A stretch of DNA of 64,000 bases, from the NCBI GenBank assembly GCA_964019695.1, contig OZ026522.1:16738687-16802686 (forward strand). The letters are read 5' to 3'. Source of the DNA: Loripinus fragilis (taxonomy: Eukaryota > Mollusca > Bivalvia > Lucinida > Lucinidae). Below, in pieces: positions 33,966 through 45,444 of the stretch; position 1 is the stretch's first letter, and each line of letters starts with the position of its first letter. The notes below the pieces were generated by a model, which was not told the origin of the DNA, did not search any database, and was given only the letters and a program-made list of their open reading frames with translations. The translations under genes and the position numbers were made by a program.

Positions 33966-34500
33966 AAATATATATAGACCCCAACACCTGTAGTTGTGGC
34001 TGCCAATATTGTTGTTAAAGTTACGTTTGATGTTGCTCACATTGCGTGCTGTATTAGTAATTATCACCTATAGCTGTAAATGTATTGTTTGAAATTGCTT
34101 AGTAGGAATATATTTGACCCCAACACCAATAGCTGTGTCTAGCTCTGTTGTTGTTATTGTATTGTTTGTAGTTGCTCACATTGTACGTGGGGGTTAGCAT
34201 TTGGTCCTGGTTTTGTTATGTAGATGTTTTTGTCTTTTTCTACTATGATAATTGACCCCAACACCAATAGCTGTGTCTACCTCTGTTGTTGTTAATGTTC
34301 TGTTTGATGTTGCTTACATAATATGCTGTATTAGTAATTAACATCTATAGTTGTTAAAGTAGTGTTGGATATTGTTCAGTAGGAATACAAGTTGACCCCA
34401 GCACCAATAGCTCTGTCTACCTCTAATGTTGTTAATGTATTGTTTGTTGTTGCTCACATTGTACGTTGGGGATAGCATTTGGTCCTGGTTTAGTTGTGTG
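33966..34500. repeat. Tandem array, ~139-base unit, four copies
   Basis: GACCCCAACACCAATAGCTG starts units at 33976, 34114, 34253 and 34394, followed by TGTGTCTACCTCTGTTGTTG and GTTTGTTGTTGCTCACATTG. Alternate units resemble each other more, suggesting a ~279-base higher-order period. Confidence 0.85.
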
Positions 34501-34784
34501 AACGACTATCTGGTGGTGATCTATTGCTATTTGTTTATGCTGCGTCCTTATACGCATTCTGTCTGTGTGTGTGTTCATGTAAGGAAGGGCGGAGGGTCTG
34601 ATGAGTCTGTGTGTTTATATTAGCTCGCCAGAGCCTTCGCTGTTCAGACTTGCAAGAGGGTCACTGATGAAGCCTGAATGGCAGAAAAAGGCTAGTGTGG
34701 CCCAGGAAATATGCACACTTTAGTTTCAGTTCTTTGGTGCAGTTTTTGCTTCAAAAGGATACCATTTTAAGAACATATTTGCAA

Positions 34785-36285
34785 CAAGAACCAAAATCGA
34801 ATGAACTTGCTCAACTTTGTTTAATAGGCATACAAACACTTGTGGGAAGCAATATGGGACGGCTCATCAATGTTTAAAAGACATACAAATCAACAGTGTG
34901 AAATATGATGAACTGGCACATCAATGTTAAATAGACATACAAACACTAGTGGAAAACAAGATGAACTTGCACATCAATGTTTAAAAGACATAAAAATCAC
35001 AGGTGTGAAATAAGAAGAACTGCCTAACCAATGTTTAAAAGACATACAAACACTAGTAGAAAACAAGATGAACTGGCTTATCAATGTTTAATAGACATAC
35101 AAATCACAGGTGTGAAATAAGATGAACTGGCACATCAATGTTTAAAAGACATGCAAATACTAGTGGAAAACAAGATGAACTGGCTCATCAATGTTAAATA
35201 GACATACAAATACTAGTGGAAAACAAGATGAACTGGCTCATCAATGTTTAATAGACATACAAATACTAGTGTGAAATAAGATGAACTGGCTTATCAATGT
35301 TTAATAGACATACAAATCACAGGTGTGAAATAAGATGAACTGGCACATCAATGTTTAAAAGACATGCAAATACTAGTGGAAAACAAGATGAACTGGCTCA
35401 TCAATGTTAAATAGACATACAAATACTAGTGGAAAACAAGATGAACTGGCTCATCAATGTTTAATAGACATACAAATACTAGTGTAAAACAAGTTGAACT
35501 GGCTTATAAATGTTTAATAGACATACAAATACTAGTGGAAAACAAGATGAACTGGCTTATCAATGTTTAATAGACATACAAATGACAAGTATGAAACAAG
35601 ATGAACAGGCTCATCAATGTTTAATAGACATACAAATCACCAGGGTGAAACAAGATGAACTGGCTTATCAATGTTTAATAGACATACAAATCACCAGGGT
35701 GAAATAAGATGAACTGGCTCATCAATGTTTAAAAGACATACAAATACTAGTAGATAACAAGATGAACTGGCTTATCAATGTTTAATAGACATACAAATCA
35801 CTAGTGTGAAACAATATGAACTGGCTCATCAATGTTTAATAGACACACTTATCACCAGGGTGAAACAAGATGAACTTACTCATCAATGTTTAGTAGGCAT
35901 ACAAATCACCAGTGTGAAATTAGATGAACTGGCGCATCAATGTTTAATAGACATACAAATACTAGTGGAAAACAAGATGAACTGTCTTATTAATGTTTTA
36001 CATCATACACATTACTAGTGTGAAATAAGATGAACATGTTCATCGATGATTAAAAGACATACAAACACTAGTGTGAAACAAGATGAACTGGTTCAGCAAT
36101 GTTTAATAGACATACATCAATGATTGATAGACATGCAAACACTAGTGTGAAACAAGATTAACTGGCTCATAATGTTTAATAGACAGACATCAATGATTGA
36201 TCGACATGCAAACACTAGTGTGAAACAAGATGAACTGGCTCATCAATGTTTAATAGATATACAAACATAAGTGTGAAACAAGTAG
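34785..36285. repeat. 54-base minisatellite, about 28 units
   Basis: The unit is of the type ATAGACATACAAATACTAGT + GGAAAACAAGATGAACTGGC + TCATCAATGTTTA. Variant classes (CACCAGGGTG, CTAGTGTGAA, CACAGGTGTG) alternate. A block of about 180 bases at 35091 is repeated almost unchanged at about 35304, giving a four-unit higher-order repeat. Plus-strand frames run through stretches because 54 is divisible by 3, but many units contain GAAATAAGATG with a stop. Confidence 0.95.
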
Positions 36286-36349
36286 ACTACATGATTAATA
36301 TGTGATGTATATTTAGTATTTGACAGTGAACAAAGTGGTAAATTCTCAC

Positions 36350-36564
36350 CTTCGTGAAATTATCTTTTCAGATAATGACTCTAGTGTTGAAACCGTCTGT
36401 GTATAACTACTTGCTCCTGGCTTGCATCTCGATGTTGAAATACAACTGAAAGACTCAGAAGTTGAACCAGTAAATCTCTCTACACCAGGATCTGTTAACT
36501 CTATATGGCTGTGAGTGGATCTTTTCCTTCCGTTTAGCTCGTTAACTTTACTGTCACCTCCTTG
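36350..36564 (-). CDS. Candidate exon, Ser/Thr-rich, unknown gene
   Basis: A 215-base segment, open in one frame on the minus strand, lies between a good acceptor (TCCTTTTTGTAG just above 36564) and a good donor (GAAG then GTGAGAATTT at 36349). The encoded piece is about 71 residues, rich in Ser and Thr, with VSTLESLSEKIIS near its end. A paralogous segment with matching splice signals lies at 37657-37856. No domain is recognised. It is probably an internal exon of a gene continuing on both sides; other exons were not found. Confidence 0.45.
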
Positions 36565-36697
36565 CTACAAAAAGGACTTTATTATCAAATATGGTTGATT
36601 TTAGCACAAGAACAGTCATTTAGTGGTAATTGACTAGGTTGCTTAGAAAGTAACACCAAAATGTTTCAATTTATATGATAAGAAAAAGAAAAACCAT

Positions 36698-36975
36698 TGG
36701 CATTGGTCTAGCTCCCATTACGCAGGTTATGCACATGCGTAATACAAATAGTAACACTCAAGGGAGCTCACCTAATGTGGTAACAGTTACTTTCCATACC
36801 TTAAGGAGCTGCTCTTAAAGGGAAGAATCGCTCCCTCTAGGAGTGAGCGATTTCTTTCCTTTAAGAGAAGTTCCAATTTTGAAAAGGGACGTTTATGTAG
36901 ATAATCATTGCTTGCTACAGTAGTCTCCCTTTGATATGCGTATTTTTTTTAGCGTTCTAGCTGCGCCATTGATTG
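36698..36975. mobile_element. MITE, GGCGTAGCC-ended family
   Basis: Shares ATTACGCA, AGTAACACTCAAGGGAGCTC, TTTCCATACCTTAAGGA, CTCCCTCTAGGAG and CAGTAGTCTCCCTTTG with the copies at 16204 (inverted relative to this one) and 44776. The ends are eroded. Confidence 0.7.
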
Positions 36976-37656
36976 ACAGACATTATCAAAAGCGCCAGCA
37001 CTGACGCTATGACCTGCACAGATCATGTACAAAACAAGAAGAGCTCGGGCATAGAGGATCAAGAGGGGGCACACAGGACAGGAGGCAATTTAAAGAAGTG
37101 ATATACATTAGATTGCACACATAGGTCATAATGTGGGATGAGGGGACATTGAGTCTCTTTAGGATCTACACTGTAAAAAATAAATCTTACTTTACACAAA
37201 ATTTGGTGGCTGCTGAACCGCCGCTGGAAAGGGTCTTACAGTTCAGCAGCTTTTAAAATTATGATCGTTTAGATTGTAATGAACTGGAGAATAACTATAA
37301 CAATCAACTATAACTTTCATCATCACTGGAAAATGTTTGGCCCCAAATTAGTGCCAGGGGGAAAGAAAAATACGTTTACACAAAAAAGATGGTAGATAAG
37401 CCGCCACCTCTTTTGATGTTAATTTAGTCTAACAATGTATTTAATAGAGAAAGCTAACCTGGCTCAATATTGTTTAATAGATTACCAAGTTGCTCGACTA
37501 AGAGTAAAATGAGTAAATTTAATGTTTAAGGGGCAAAATATATTGTGCTCTCAAAATTAGGACACACACAATCTAACTGGTATATGCAATGAAGGAGCTG
37601 GGTTGATGGCCGTGTTATAGCAGTTGATGGTGTAAAGAAGCTAAATGCTTACTCAC
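36976..37656. other. Non-coding DNA, nothing recognised
   Basis: Intronic or intergenic. No array or inverted-end element was found. Confidence 0.45.
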
Positions 37657-37856
37657 CTCTACAAATGTATGTTGTATAATAATGACAAAACTGTTGAAAC
37701 AGCCTGTGAAGAGTTTCTTGCTTCTAGCTTGCCACTTGATGATGAAATGCAATAGGAAGACACGATAGTCTTTGTACACTGGGGTAAGTTGGTTTCTGGT
37801 TGATGATATTTTGGTCCTTTCTTCCAATAAGTTTTGTTGACTCTGACACCTTCTTA
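37657..37856 (-). pseudogene. Paralogous exon-like segment, possibly decayed
   Basis: Flanked by acceptor TTTTTGCAG and donor GAG/GTGAGTAAG on the minus strand, 200 bases. In the frame matching 36350-36564 it reads EGVRVNKTYWKKG ... SSYCISSSSGKLEARNS ... QAVSTVLSLLYNIHL, but this frame begins with TAA and has a TAG near the donor. A second frame is open through the whole segment. It is either a decayed duplicate exon or one used in another frame. Confidence 0.4.
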
Positions 37857-38039
37857 CTGCAAAAATAGCATGCAATCAGTGTTAGCACTCTGCACAGTAT
37901 AATGATTATTTTTTTTAGCATTCTTGCCTCATTTTAACGTACCTCGTGTAAACATTAACTTGGAAAGACATGATGTAATATAATTTTGTTTCATGTTTTG
38001 CATTTTGTTTACTGTCGTGATTTGACTCCCTATACCGTA

Positions 38040-38223
38040 AATTTAAAAAATGGCAAAACCCAGTGCGATTACAGCACACTCAGAGGGTACACTGAGTGAC
38101 AACCTTAGTTTAACAAGTCACAGAACCCAGTGCGATGACAGTAAACTAAAGAGGGTACACTGAAATATATAATTTTATGCATTTTGAAAGGTATTTCGCC
38201 TTTCAAAATGCATAAAATTATAT
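38040..38223. repeat. Small direct repeat followed by a perfect 25-bp hairpin
   Basis: CCCAGTGCGAT(T/G)ACAG ... GAGGGTACACTGA occurs twice (38060-38100 and 38128-38163). Immediately after, 38167-38191 and 38199-38223 are perfect inverse complements (ATATAATTTTATGCATTTTG plus AAAGG) around the 7-base loop TATTTCG. Confidence 0.9.
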
Positions 38224-38319
38224 TAATTTTCCCAGAAAACGTACAAAAATCATAGGTTTTAGCAGTGAATTTAAGTAGGGTTTGGTTACCTGTACCCTTA
38301 ACACATTTTTTTTTAATTT

Positions 38320-38895
38320 AGCCTCAGCTTTATTGAGATCCGTTGGACTTTCTTAAAGTCGTGCATTGTTTCACTGCGAACATCAAGGCCTATCTTTAAA
38401 TGTATTGGGCTCTCTTAGGGTCGTAAATGACTGCGATTGGGATGCGTTGGCAAACCCACTTGATTTTTGTACTGTCGTACACTTCATCACTGCAATTATT
38501 TAACAAAACAGTTATTTTTGGTCTCTGTTTTCAGGCCTTATGGCAAACAAGGATGTAAAATTGACTCGATCTCCTGATATTCCAGTTTTTTGCCACAACC
38601 TTTTTTTTATTCTTAATCGTATCATAAGCAACAGCAATTGAAGAAAAATGAAAATTAAAGGTTTAAGTGGATACGTGTATGTTTGTATCTTAACCATCTA
38701 TATTTCAGTTACTATTCCAAAAACATATGGAATGTCCAACTGGCATGTGCTTTTAGGGCCTTGTTCAACAAAAATGCCCTTTTCACTTTTAAAAAATATT
38801 TTCATGTAAAGATTCAATGTTTCAATTAACCCTCATTTCTGTACATTTGGTCTGCCGCTCCCTTTATTTGGTCAGTTTAATTTTTCCTGCCTTTA
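38320..38895. repeat. Triplicated block, copy A (left part)
   Basis: Shares TTATTGAGATC, GTTGGACTTTCT, AAACATATGGAA..., CAACTGGCATGTGCTTTT, GTAACCCTCATTTCTGTAC-like and CCCTTTA...TTGGTCAG with copies B (43975) and C (47395). It contains a short frame with the residues VKLTRSPDIPVFCH, paralogous to copy C. It is interrupted after 38895 by the mariner-like element. Confidence 0.8.
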
Positions 38896-38897
38896 TA

Positions 38898-40197
38898 CGA
38901 GGGCTGTTCAAATATGAATGCAAGTAGCTTCATAACTTTCTTCACATATACGCTACGACAAAAAGTCGTATCTTTCTTGAAATAACTATTTGTCGCCATT
39001 ACAATGGCACCAAACATAAAGAAAGACTCAATATATATCTCGAGTTACAGACGCTTATATAAAAGCCATTCCTGTATACTGAGGTTTTTCTGAAGCAAAT
39101 TGCCATACACGTTTTGGTACATGTGCGGATATAATGTCATATCTTTGTAAGTTTGAGACAAAATAGCACCAAATTTTTGATGCAATTTTAAGGTACATTG
39201 ACAAAGTTGCTTGCAGAAAAAAAGTTTATATAATCCTGTTTCAATCTCGAGTAAACAGGCACGTTTGTGACGTCATTAATTCTATGGTACTGGTGATGCA
39301 ATAATGAACATCGCTGTGTCTTTTACTTTGCGTTTTGCTTAAAACATGCTTGTTAAGTCATAAGGAAGTTTTCAAAACGCCCCAGCCTATATTTACAGAA
39401 TTATTACATTTTATATACTTTTTTTACGATTTTTCTGCTTCTTAATGACCTGTTTACATTAATTAAAATATGTTCAATCTCTCTAGTCCTCAAGACCAGG
39501 TGAGCAATTCTATTGTAAATAATGCATATCTTGGTAAAACTTAAAATTGACGTCCAAATTTAGATTAAAACCGCAATGTTATGGCAACAAAATTAAGTAT
39601 AAGTTCTATAACCCCTTCACTTAAGGAAGTTTGGACTTAATAAAATGCTCTTCATCGTAAAAAAAATTACCCACTATCCTTCAATGATTTGTAGCAACAA
39701 CTCAGTATGAGCGATCAACATATTATCTTTGAGTTAAACTAGTTTAAATGTTGCTTCGTGCATTTTGTTAGAGAAAAGTTTGACTGAAAACTGATAGGTG
39801 GTGTTTTGTTTTCCATTTATTTGCAAACAGGAGAGTTTAGTAAAAACGATGCGATGCAAATTAACAAAAACATGTCCGATTTTCGCAACTTTCACAGAAT
39901 CATTTTATAAGTATATGGGGATACTTCCTTAAAAATCTCAAGAAATTTCACCGATTTATCGAAGAATAATACGCTCGGGTATATCACTGGTATGTTCGAA
40001 GCATTGAGTTTGTTAGTATACTTAAGTGACCCTTATTCAAAGGGCTATAACTCGATAAGTGTACTATATTATACTTTAGGTCTGGTGTCAGTTTAAAGGT
40101 GACCTATAATCCTTTATAGAAATGTATACCATTTTCTCATAGCATATATGTGACAAAAGATATAAAGCTACTTGCATTCACATTTGAACAGCCCTCG
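38898..40197. mobile_element. 1.3 kb mariner-like element without transposase
   Basis: The ends CGAGGGCTGTTCAAATATGA and its inverse extend at least 60 bases inward (AATGCAAGTAGCTT, GCTACGACAAAA). A TA lies on each side (38896-38897, 40198-40199). Sister block C reads TGATATGTCCTCCTGAAC without the insert, giving an empty site. The length equals a full mariner, but no transposase frame is seen on either strand. An inverted relative lies at 62491-63810. Confidence 0.88.
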
Positions 40198-40199
40198 TA

Positions 40200-40790
40200 T
40201 GTCCTCCTGAACCGGTTTTAAAAAAAGAAACTATTAAAATATCAGGCCAGTCTCGTGGTTATAAACACGTGGTTCTCGATTATAAAATGGGCCACGTCAC
40301 GAGAAAACCTGTCTTCTGAGGTTTGCGCACAGCAAAGGCGCAGATCAGCCTGTGCATCCACGCAGTCCAATCAGCGCTTTTGTTATTCGCTTTTTGGAAG
40401 AACCATAATCTTAATCTTGCTACAAGCGAAATTTAAATTTTCCAGCTAGTCTCTGTTGCTTATGAGACTGGCTTGAGTTTTGCTTTGTTGGAAACCCCGA
40501 AGACAGGCTTTCTCGAGATGAGGCCCATATAGACACATTACCTTACACATTCAAGTCCTTATATTCTTTTCTCTAGCTAGTAAGTATAATTATTTTAAAC
40601 AATTACAACGTACCATGACACATTTGTAAATATATCAGTCACGTGACTAGTGACGCCCACTATAAATTCTACATTTAGATATTCCACGAAAAGGTAAATG
40701 ATCTTCACATTAAAACATCATTTACCAATTGTGAAATATTCATGGATACAAATAGTTTAGATTGTCATATGTGAAAACGATTTCAGATAG
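40200..40790. repeat. Triplicated block, copy A (right part)
   Basis: Resumes with TGTCCTCCTGAAC after the mariner-like element, then TTACACATTCAAGTCCTTA, ACAATTACAACGTACCATGA, CAGTCACGTGACTAGT and TATTCCACGAAAAGGTAA, all found in copies B and C. A MITE (40297-40522) is inserted in it. Confidence 0.8.
40297..40522. mobile_element. MITE, AACCTGTCTTC family, best copy
   Basis: TCACGAGAAAACCTGTCTTC on the left pairs with GAAGACAGGCTTTCTCGAGA on the right. The internal GCAGATCAGCCTGTGCATCC / ACGCAGTCCAATCAGCGC is also inverted. Sisters are at 5121 and 11031. Confidence 0.85.
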
Positions 40791-40817
40791 ATGCAAATTT
40801 ATTTTTATTATCAAAGT

Positions 40818-41439
40818 AAGAAAGAGGGCAAATATCAGGAATCGATTCAATCAAGTACCATACCAGACCTAGGATTACACATGGGAAAATGACAAACCAC
40901 AATTCGATATCACAAACAAGAGTCAAAAGGTCAGCCCTTTCCCAGGTGGTGACCACACAACAACAATAAACAGACTCTTGCACACGCATAACAAACACAA
41001 GACAGAAATAACATAAATGATCCCCAAAAGAAGCACCGCATTGGAACATTTTACTGGAGGGTTTAAAACGGCTTCACAGCGCGCAAACCTAATCCTTGGT
41101 TCAGATGTGGATAAAGACACATAGATGTTTGGTTTGCATGAAATACCCCTCATTTGTCCATGCATCATCTCCCAGAACATATAAGTTAATATATAAAAAA
41201 GAGATTAAGAAGAAATAAGGACTCCACAGTACATAAGCTGAATATCAGAGCAAAACAAATCAAACAGGTAAACCCCGGTGGGCCTGACAACAGACAAAGT
41301 ATCAGGCCCCTACCATCCTATCAAAAGATAAGTCTTTAAGTCGGAACCTTCATAGTGTCTGAAGTCCGACCCACAGGTGCAGACTAAACAGAAAAGCAAA
41401 GCTGCAAAGTATATTTGGTTGACCACCAAGCATGCAGTC
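40818..41439 (-). mobile_element. PLE 3' copy with the last RT codons
   Basis: About 620 bases, from the RT C-terminal coding end (minus-strand residues TACLVVNQ matching TACLVVNP in the 6.0 kb copy) through the 3' region to the tail AAAGTAAGAAAGAGG. A ~30-base deletion removes the CAGTAAAATATTTTACTG palindrome region. The 5' truncation point abuts the 41-base satellite. Confidence 0.9.
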
Positions 41440-43968
41440 TGTCTCTTGTGTCTAATGTTTGGCTGTCTTCTTGTTTTTTTTTCACTGATTGACAAATGTT
41501 GGTCCATGTTCTTGTTTGTCTCTTACACTGGGTATAAAGGGATGGTCTGCGATCTTGTGTCTCTTACACTGAATGTCAAGTGTTGGTCTGTGTGCATGTG
41601 TCTCTAACACTGAGAGCCAAGTATTGGTCTGTGTTCTTGTGTCTCTTACACTGTGTGTCATGCGTCGGTCTGTGTTATTGCGTCTCTTACAATGCGTGTC
41701 ACGTGTTGGTCTGTGTTCTTGTGTCTCTGACACTGTGTGTCAAGGCTTGGCCTGTGTAATTGTTTCCCTTACACTGTGTGAGAAGGTTTTTGCTGTGCTC
41801 TTGTGTATCTCTCACTGTGTGTAAAGGCTTGGTCTGTGTTCTTGTGTCTCTTATATTATGTGTCAACGCTTGGCCTGTGTTATTGTTTTTCCTACACTAA
41901 ATTTCAAGTGTTGGTCTGTGTGCATGTGTCTCTAATACTGAGAGTCAAATGTTGGTCTGTGTTCTTGTGTCTCTTACACTGTATGTCAAGGCTTTGTCTG
42001 TGTTATTGTTTCTCTTACACTGTGTGACAAGGTTTTGGCTGTGTTCTTGTGTATCTTACAAGGTGTTTCAAGGCTTGGTCTGTGTTCTTGCGTCTCTTAC
42101 ATTATGTGTCATCGCTTGGTCTGTGTTATTGTTTTTCCTACACTAAATGTCAAGTGTTGGTATGTGTGGATGTGTCTCTAATACTGAGAGTCAAGTGTTG
42201 GTCTGTGTTCTTGCGTCTCTTACATTGTGTGTCAAGGCTTGGTCTGTGTTATTGTTTCTCTTACACTGTGGGACACGGTTTTGGCTGTGTTCTTGTGTAT
42301 CTTACACTGTGTGTCAATGCTTGGTCTGTGTTCTTGTGTATCTTACACTGTGTGTCAAGGCTTGGTCTGTGTTCTTGTGTCTCTTTGATTATGTGCCAAC
42401 GCTTGGTCTGTGTTATTGTTTTTCCTACACTAAATGTAAAGTGTTTGTCTGTGTGCATGTGTCTCTAACACTGAGAGTCAAGTGTTGGTCTGTGTTCTTG
42501 TGTCTCTTACACTGTGTGTCGTCAAGTGTTGGCATGTGTTATTGTTTCTCTTACACTATGTGTCATGCGTTGGTCTGTGTTCTTGTGTCGCTTACACTGT
42601 GTGTCAAGAGCAGACCTGTGTTCTTGTATTTTTTACAGTGTGTGTCAAGTGATGGACTGTGTTCTTGTGTCTCTTACACTGTGCGTCAAGTCTTGGCTTG
42701 TGTTCTTGTGTCTGTTACACTGTATGTCAAGTGTTGATATGTCATTTTGAGTCTCTTAGACTGTGTACCAGTTGGCCTGTGTTCTTGTGTCTCTAACACT
42801 GTGTGTCAAGTGTAGGTCCGTGTTCTTGTGTCTCTTACATTGTATGTCATGTGTTGGCCTGTGTGCTTGTGTCTATTACACTGTATGTCATGTGTTGGCC
42901 TGTGTTCATGTGTCTATTACACTTTGTGTCATGTGTTGGTATGTGTTGTTGTGTCTCTTATACTGTGTGTCAAGTGTGTGTCTGTGTTCTTGTGTCTTTA
43001 CACTTTGTGTCATGTGTTGGTCTGTGTTCTTGTGTCTCTTACACTGTGTGTCAAGTGTATATCTGTGTTTTTGTGTCTATTACACTATATGTCATGTGTT
43101 GGCATGTGTTCTTGTGTCTCTAACACTGTGTGTCAAGTGTAGATCTGTGTTTTTGTGTCTATTACACTGTGTGTCATTAGTTGGCCTGTGTAAATGTGAC
43201 TCTAACTCTATATGTTATGTGTTGGCATGTGTTCTTGTGTCTCTTACACTAAGTGTCATGTGTTGGTCTGTGATCTTGTGTCTCTTATAATGCGTGTCAA
43301 GTGTTGGTCTGTGTTATTGTTTCTCATACACTGTGTGACAAGGTTTTGGCTGTGTTCTTGTGTATCTGACACTATGTACCAAGGCTTGGTCTGTGTTCTT
43401 GTGTCTCTTACATTATTTTGCAACACTTGGTCTGTGTTATTGTTTCTCCTAAACTTAATGTCAAGTGTTGGTCTTTGTACATGTGTCTCTAACACTGAGA
43501 GTCAAATGTTTGTCTGTCTTCTTGTGTCTCTTACACTGTGTGTCAAGGCTTGGTCTGTGTTCTTGTGTCTCTTACACTGTGTGACAAGGTTTTGGCTGTG
43601 TTCTTGTGTCTCTTACACTGTGTGTCAAGGCTTAATCTGTGTTATTGTTTCTCTTACACTGTGTGACAAGGTTTTGGCTGTGTTCTTGTGTCTCTTACAC
43701 TGTGTGTCAAGGCTTGGTCTGTGTTATTGTGTCTCTTACACTGTGTGACAAGGTTTTGGCTGTGTTCTTGTGTCTCTTACACTGTGTGTCAAGGATTGGT
43801 CTGTGTTATGGTGTCTCTTACCCTGCGTAACATGGCTTGGTCTGTGTTATTGTTTCTCATACACTTTGTGACAAGACTTGGTATGTGTTATTGTTTCTCT
43901 TACACTGTGTGACAAGGCTTGGTCTGTGTAATTGTTTCTCTTACACTGTGTGCCAAGGCTTGGTCTGA
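41440..43968. repeat. 41-base satellite, about 60 units
   Basis: Typical unit: CTTGTGTCTCTTACACTGTG + TGTCAAGG(C/T)TTGGTCTGTG + T. The period is 41 (for example 43685 to 43726). Variant units (CACTGAGAGTCAAGTGT, CACTAAATGTCAAGTG, TGTGACAAGGTTTTGGC) recur in blocks, implying higher-order amplification. Frames of up to 196 codons occur because the unit has few stops in any frame, and 41 x 3 gives a 123-base cycle. They are rejected as genes. Confidence 0.95.
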
Positions 43969-43974
43969 GTGCCA

Positions 43975-44640
43975 ACCTTCAGCTTTGACTTTATTGAGAT
44001 CAGTTGGACTTTCTGAAGGTCGTGTAATTTATCTCTGCAAACATCAAGGGCCATATTGGGATCTGTTTTTTGGGATCTGTTTGCAGTGAGACATTCTACC
44101 ACATCACGGACAATGAAGAAGTAAAATTCAGAAGATTACCTTATGTTCCAGTTAAATACCAAAACTAATCTAAAAAAACGTCTTTTTTGCGTATTTGTTT
44201 TGCCGTTCGGTTTCTTGTCCTTGTATACCCTCATGAATAATATTATGTTCAAAAAAATCCTGGTAATAGAGCCTTTACTGTAATAGAGTCTCATATCAGT
44301 CTCCTCTCATATTTATAAACACATGTTTCACGTTTATAAAATAATCCATTTTAAAAGACATGTAGACACAACCTATATATTAAACATAACTTACCCTGCA
44401 AATTCAAGTCCTGAATAATTTTCAAGCTGGTAGTTATGTTTTTAAAACAATGACAACGTACCATGGAAACATGTAAATAAACAGTCATGTGACTATGTAC
44501 ACCTGCTAAAACATCTATATTTAGTTATTCCACGAAGAGAAACTGAGTTAATAAAACAGCAATTACCGACTCTGCAATATACAGGAGTACAAGTGGTTCA
44601 GAAAGTCATGTGTCAAAATGATTTCAGACTGAGGCTGTTA
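43975..44640. repeat. Triplicated block, copy B
   Basis: CTTTATTGAGATCAGTTGGA, TTTCTGAAGGTCGTG, GATCTGTTTGCAG, GAAGAAGTAAAATTCAGAAG, CATTCAAGTCC-like, ACAACGTACCATGG and ATTTAGTTATTCCACGAAGA correspond to copies A and C. It follows the satellite directly. Confidence 0.8.
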
Positions 44641-44775
44641 AGTGTAAGTTTAATATTGTATGGTTTAAAAATTGCATGTAATATCCTGTCCGTATGCACA
44701 ATTATACTACAGTTTTCTTTTTTGCACCAGCATGTATGTACACTTTGTACACTGTGAGATACATACATTTTGCAT

Positions 44776-45023
44776 ACGCTAGCACCTATTGCGAAGGTTC
44801 TGCGCGTGCGTAATAAAATTAGTAACATTCAAGGGAGGTCACTAAATGTAATAAAAGTGACTTCCATACCATAAAGGAAAGAATACGCGCCATCTTGAAG
44901 CAAATTCTTTATTTTAAGAGAAGATCCCATATGTAAAGGGACGCTATCGTAGAGAATCATTGCTTGATCCAGTAGTCTCCCTTTGGTGTGCGTAACTTTT
45001 TCAACGGTCTGGCTACGCCGTTG
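44776..45023. mobile_element. MITE, GGCGTAGCC-ended family
   Basis: GCGTGCGTAATAAAATTAGT, ATTCAAGGGAGGTCACTAAA, CTTCCATACCATAAAGGA, CAGTAGTCTCCCTTTGGTGT and GGCTACGCCGTTG correspond to the copies at 16204 and 36698. Confidence 0.7.
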
Positions 45024-45444
45024 TTTTTATGTAAAACATTGTAACATCACCCAAAGGTGCAAAATTTTGTTCCTAACGTTTTGCAGTAATAAATAATTTA
45101 TGCTCAGTTATTTGCCATCAATTATAGAAATAGGCCTTATTCTGTCAAATCTCACAGAAGCTGTTAGCAGCTGCGCTTGGTACAAATATTGCCCATTCCC
45201 TGTACCAAGGGGAACAAGTCTTGCTAACAATATAGTATAATTAATATGAACATTGATGGAACTTATTTCACCATTAGATCTTCTAATGGGTTGTAGAAGT
45301 ATTTAAAAGGGCGAGGTATTACATATATTGACATACAATGCCAGCTTTTTTAAGATGTCTGCTAACGAAGCAGGAGTAGAACCTGATAGACTTCCTATAA
45401 TGATATAGAGGAAATATTGAAAGAAAAGATGATAACAAAAAGAG
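45024..45444. other. Non-coding DNA, nothing recognised
   Basis: No structure seen. Confidence 0.45.

Noticed and set aside
35510..36018. Frames with repeated QCLIDIQITRVKQDEL peptides
   Set aside because: A product of the 54-base minisatellite; neighbouring units contain stops in the same frame.
34785..36285. CRISPR-like appearance of regularly spaced repeats
   Set aside because: Units are contiguous and whole-unit similar, with no unique spacers, in a eukaryotic sequence.
41440..43968. Reading frames of 100-196 codons rich in Cys, Val, Leu and Ser
   Set aside because: They follow the 41-base satellite unit, occur in several frames at once, and repeat the same peptide cycle. There is no start context or other coding sign.
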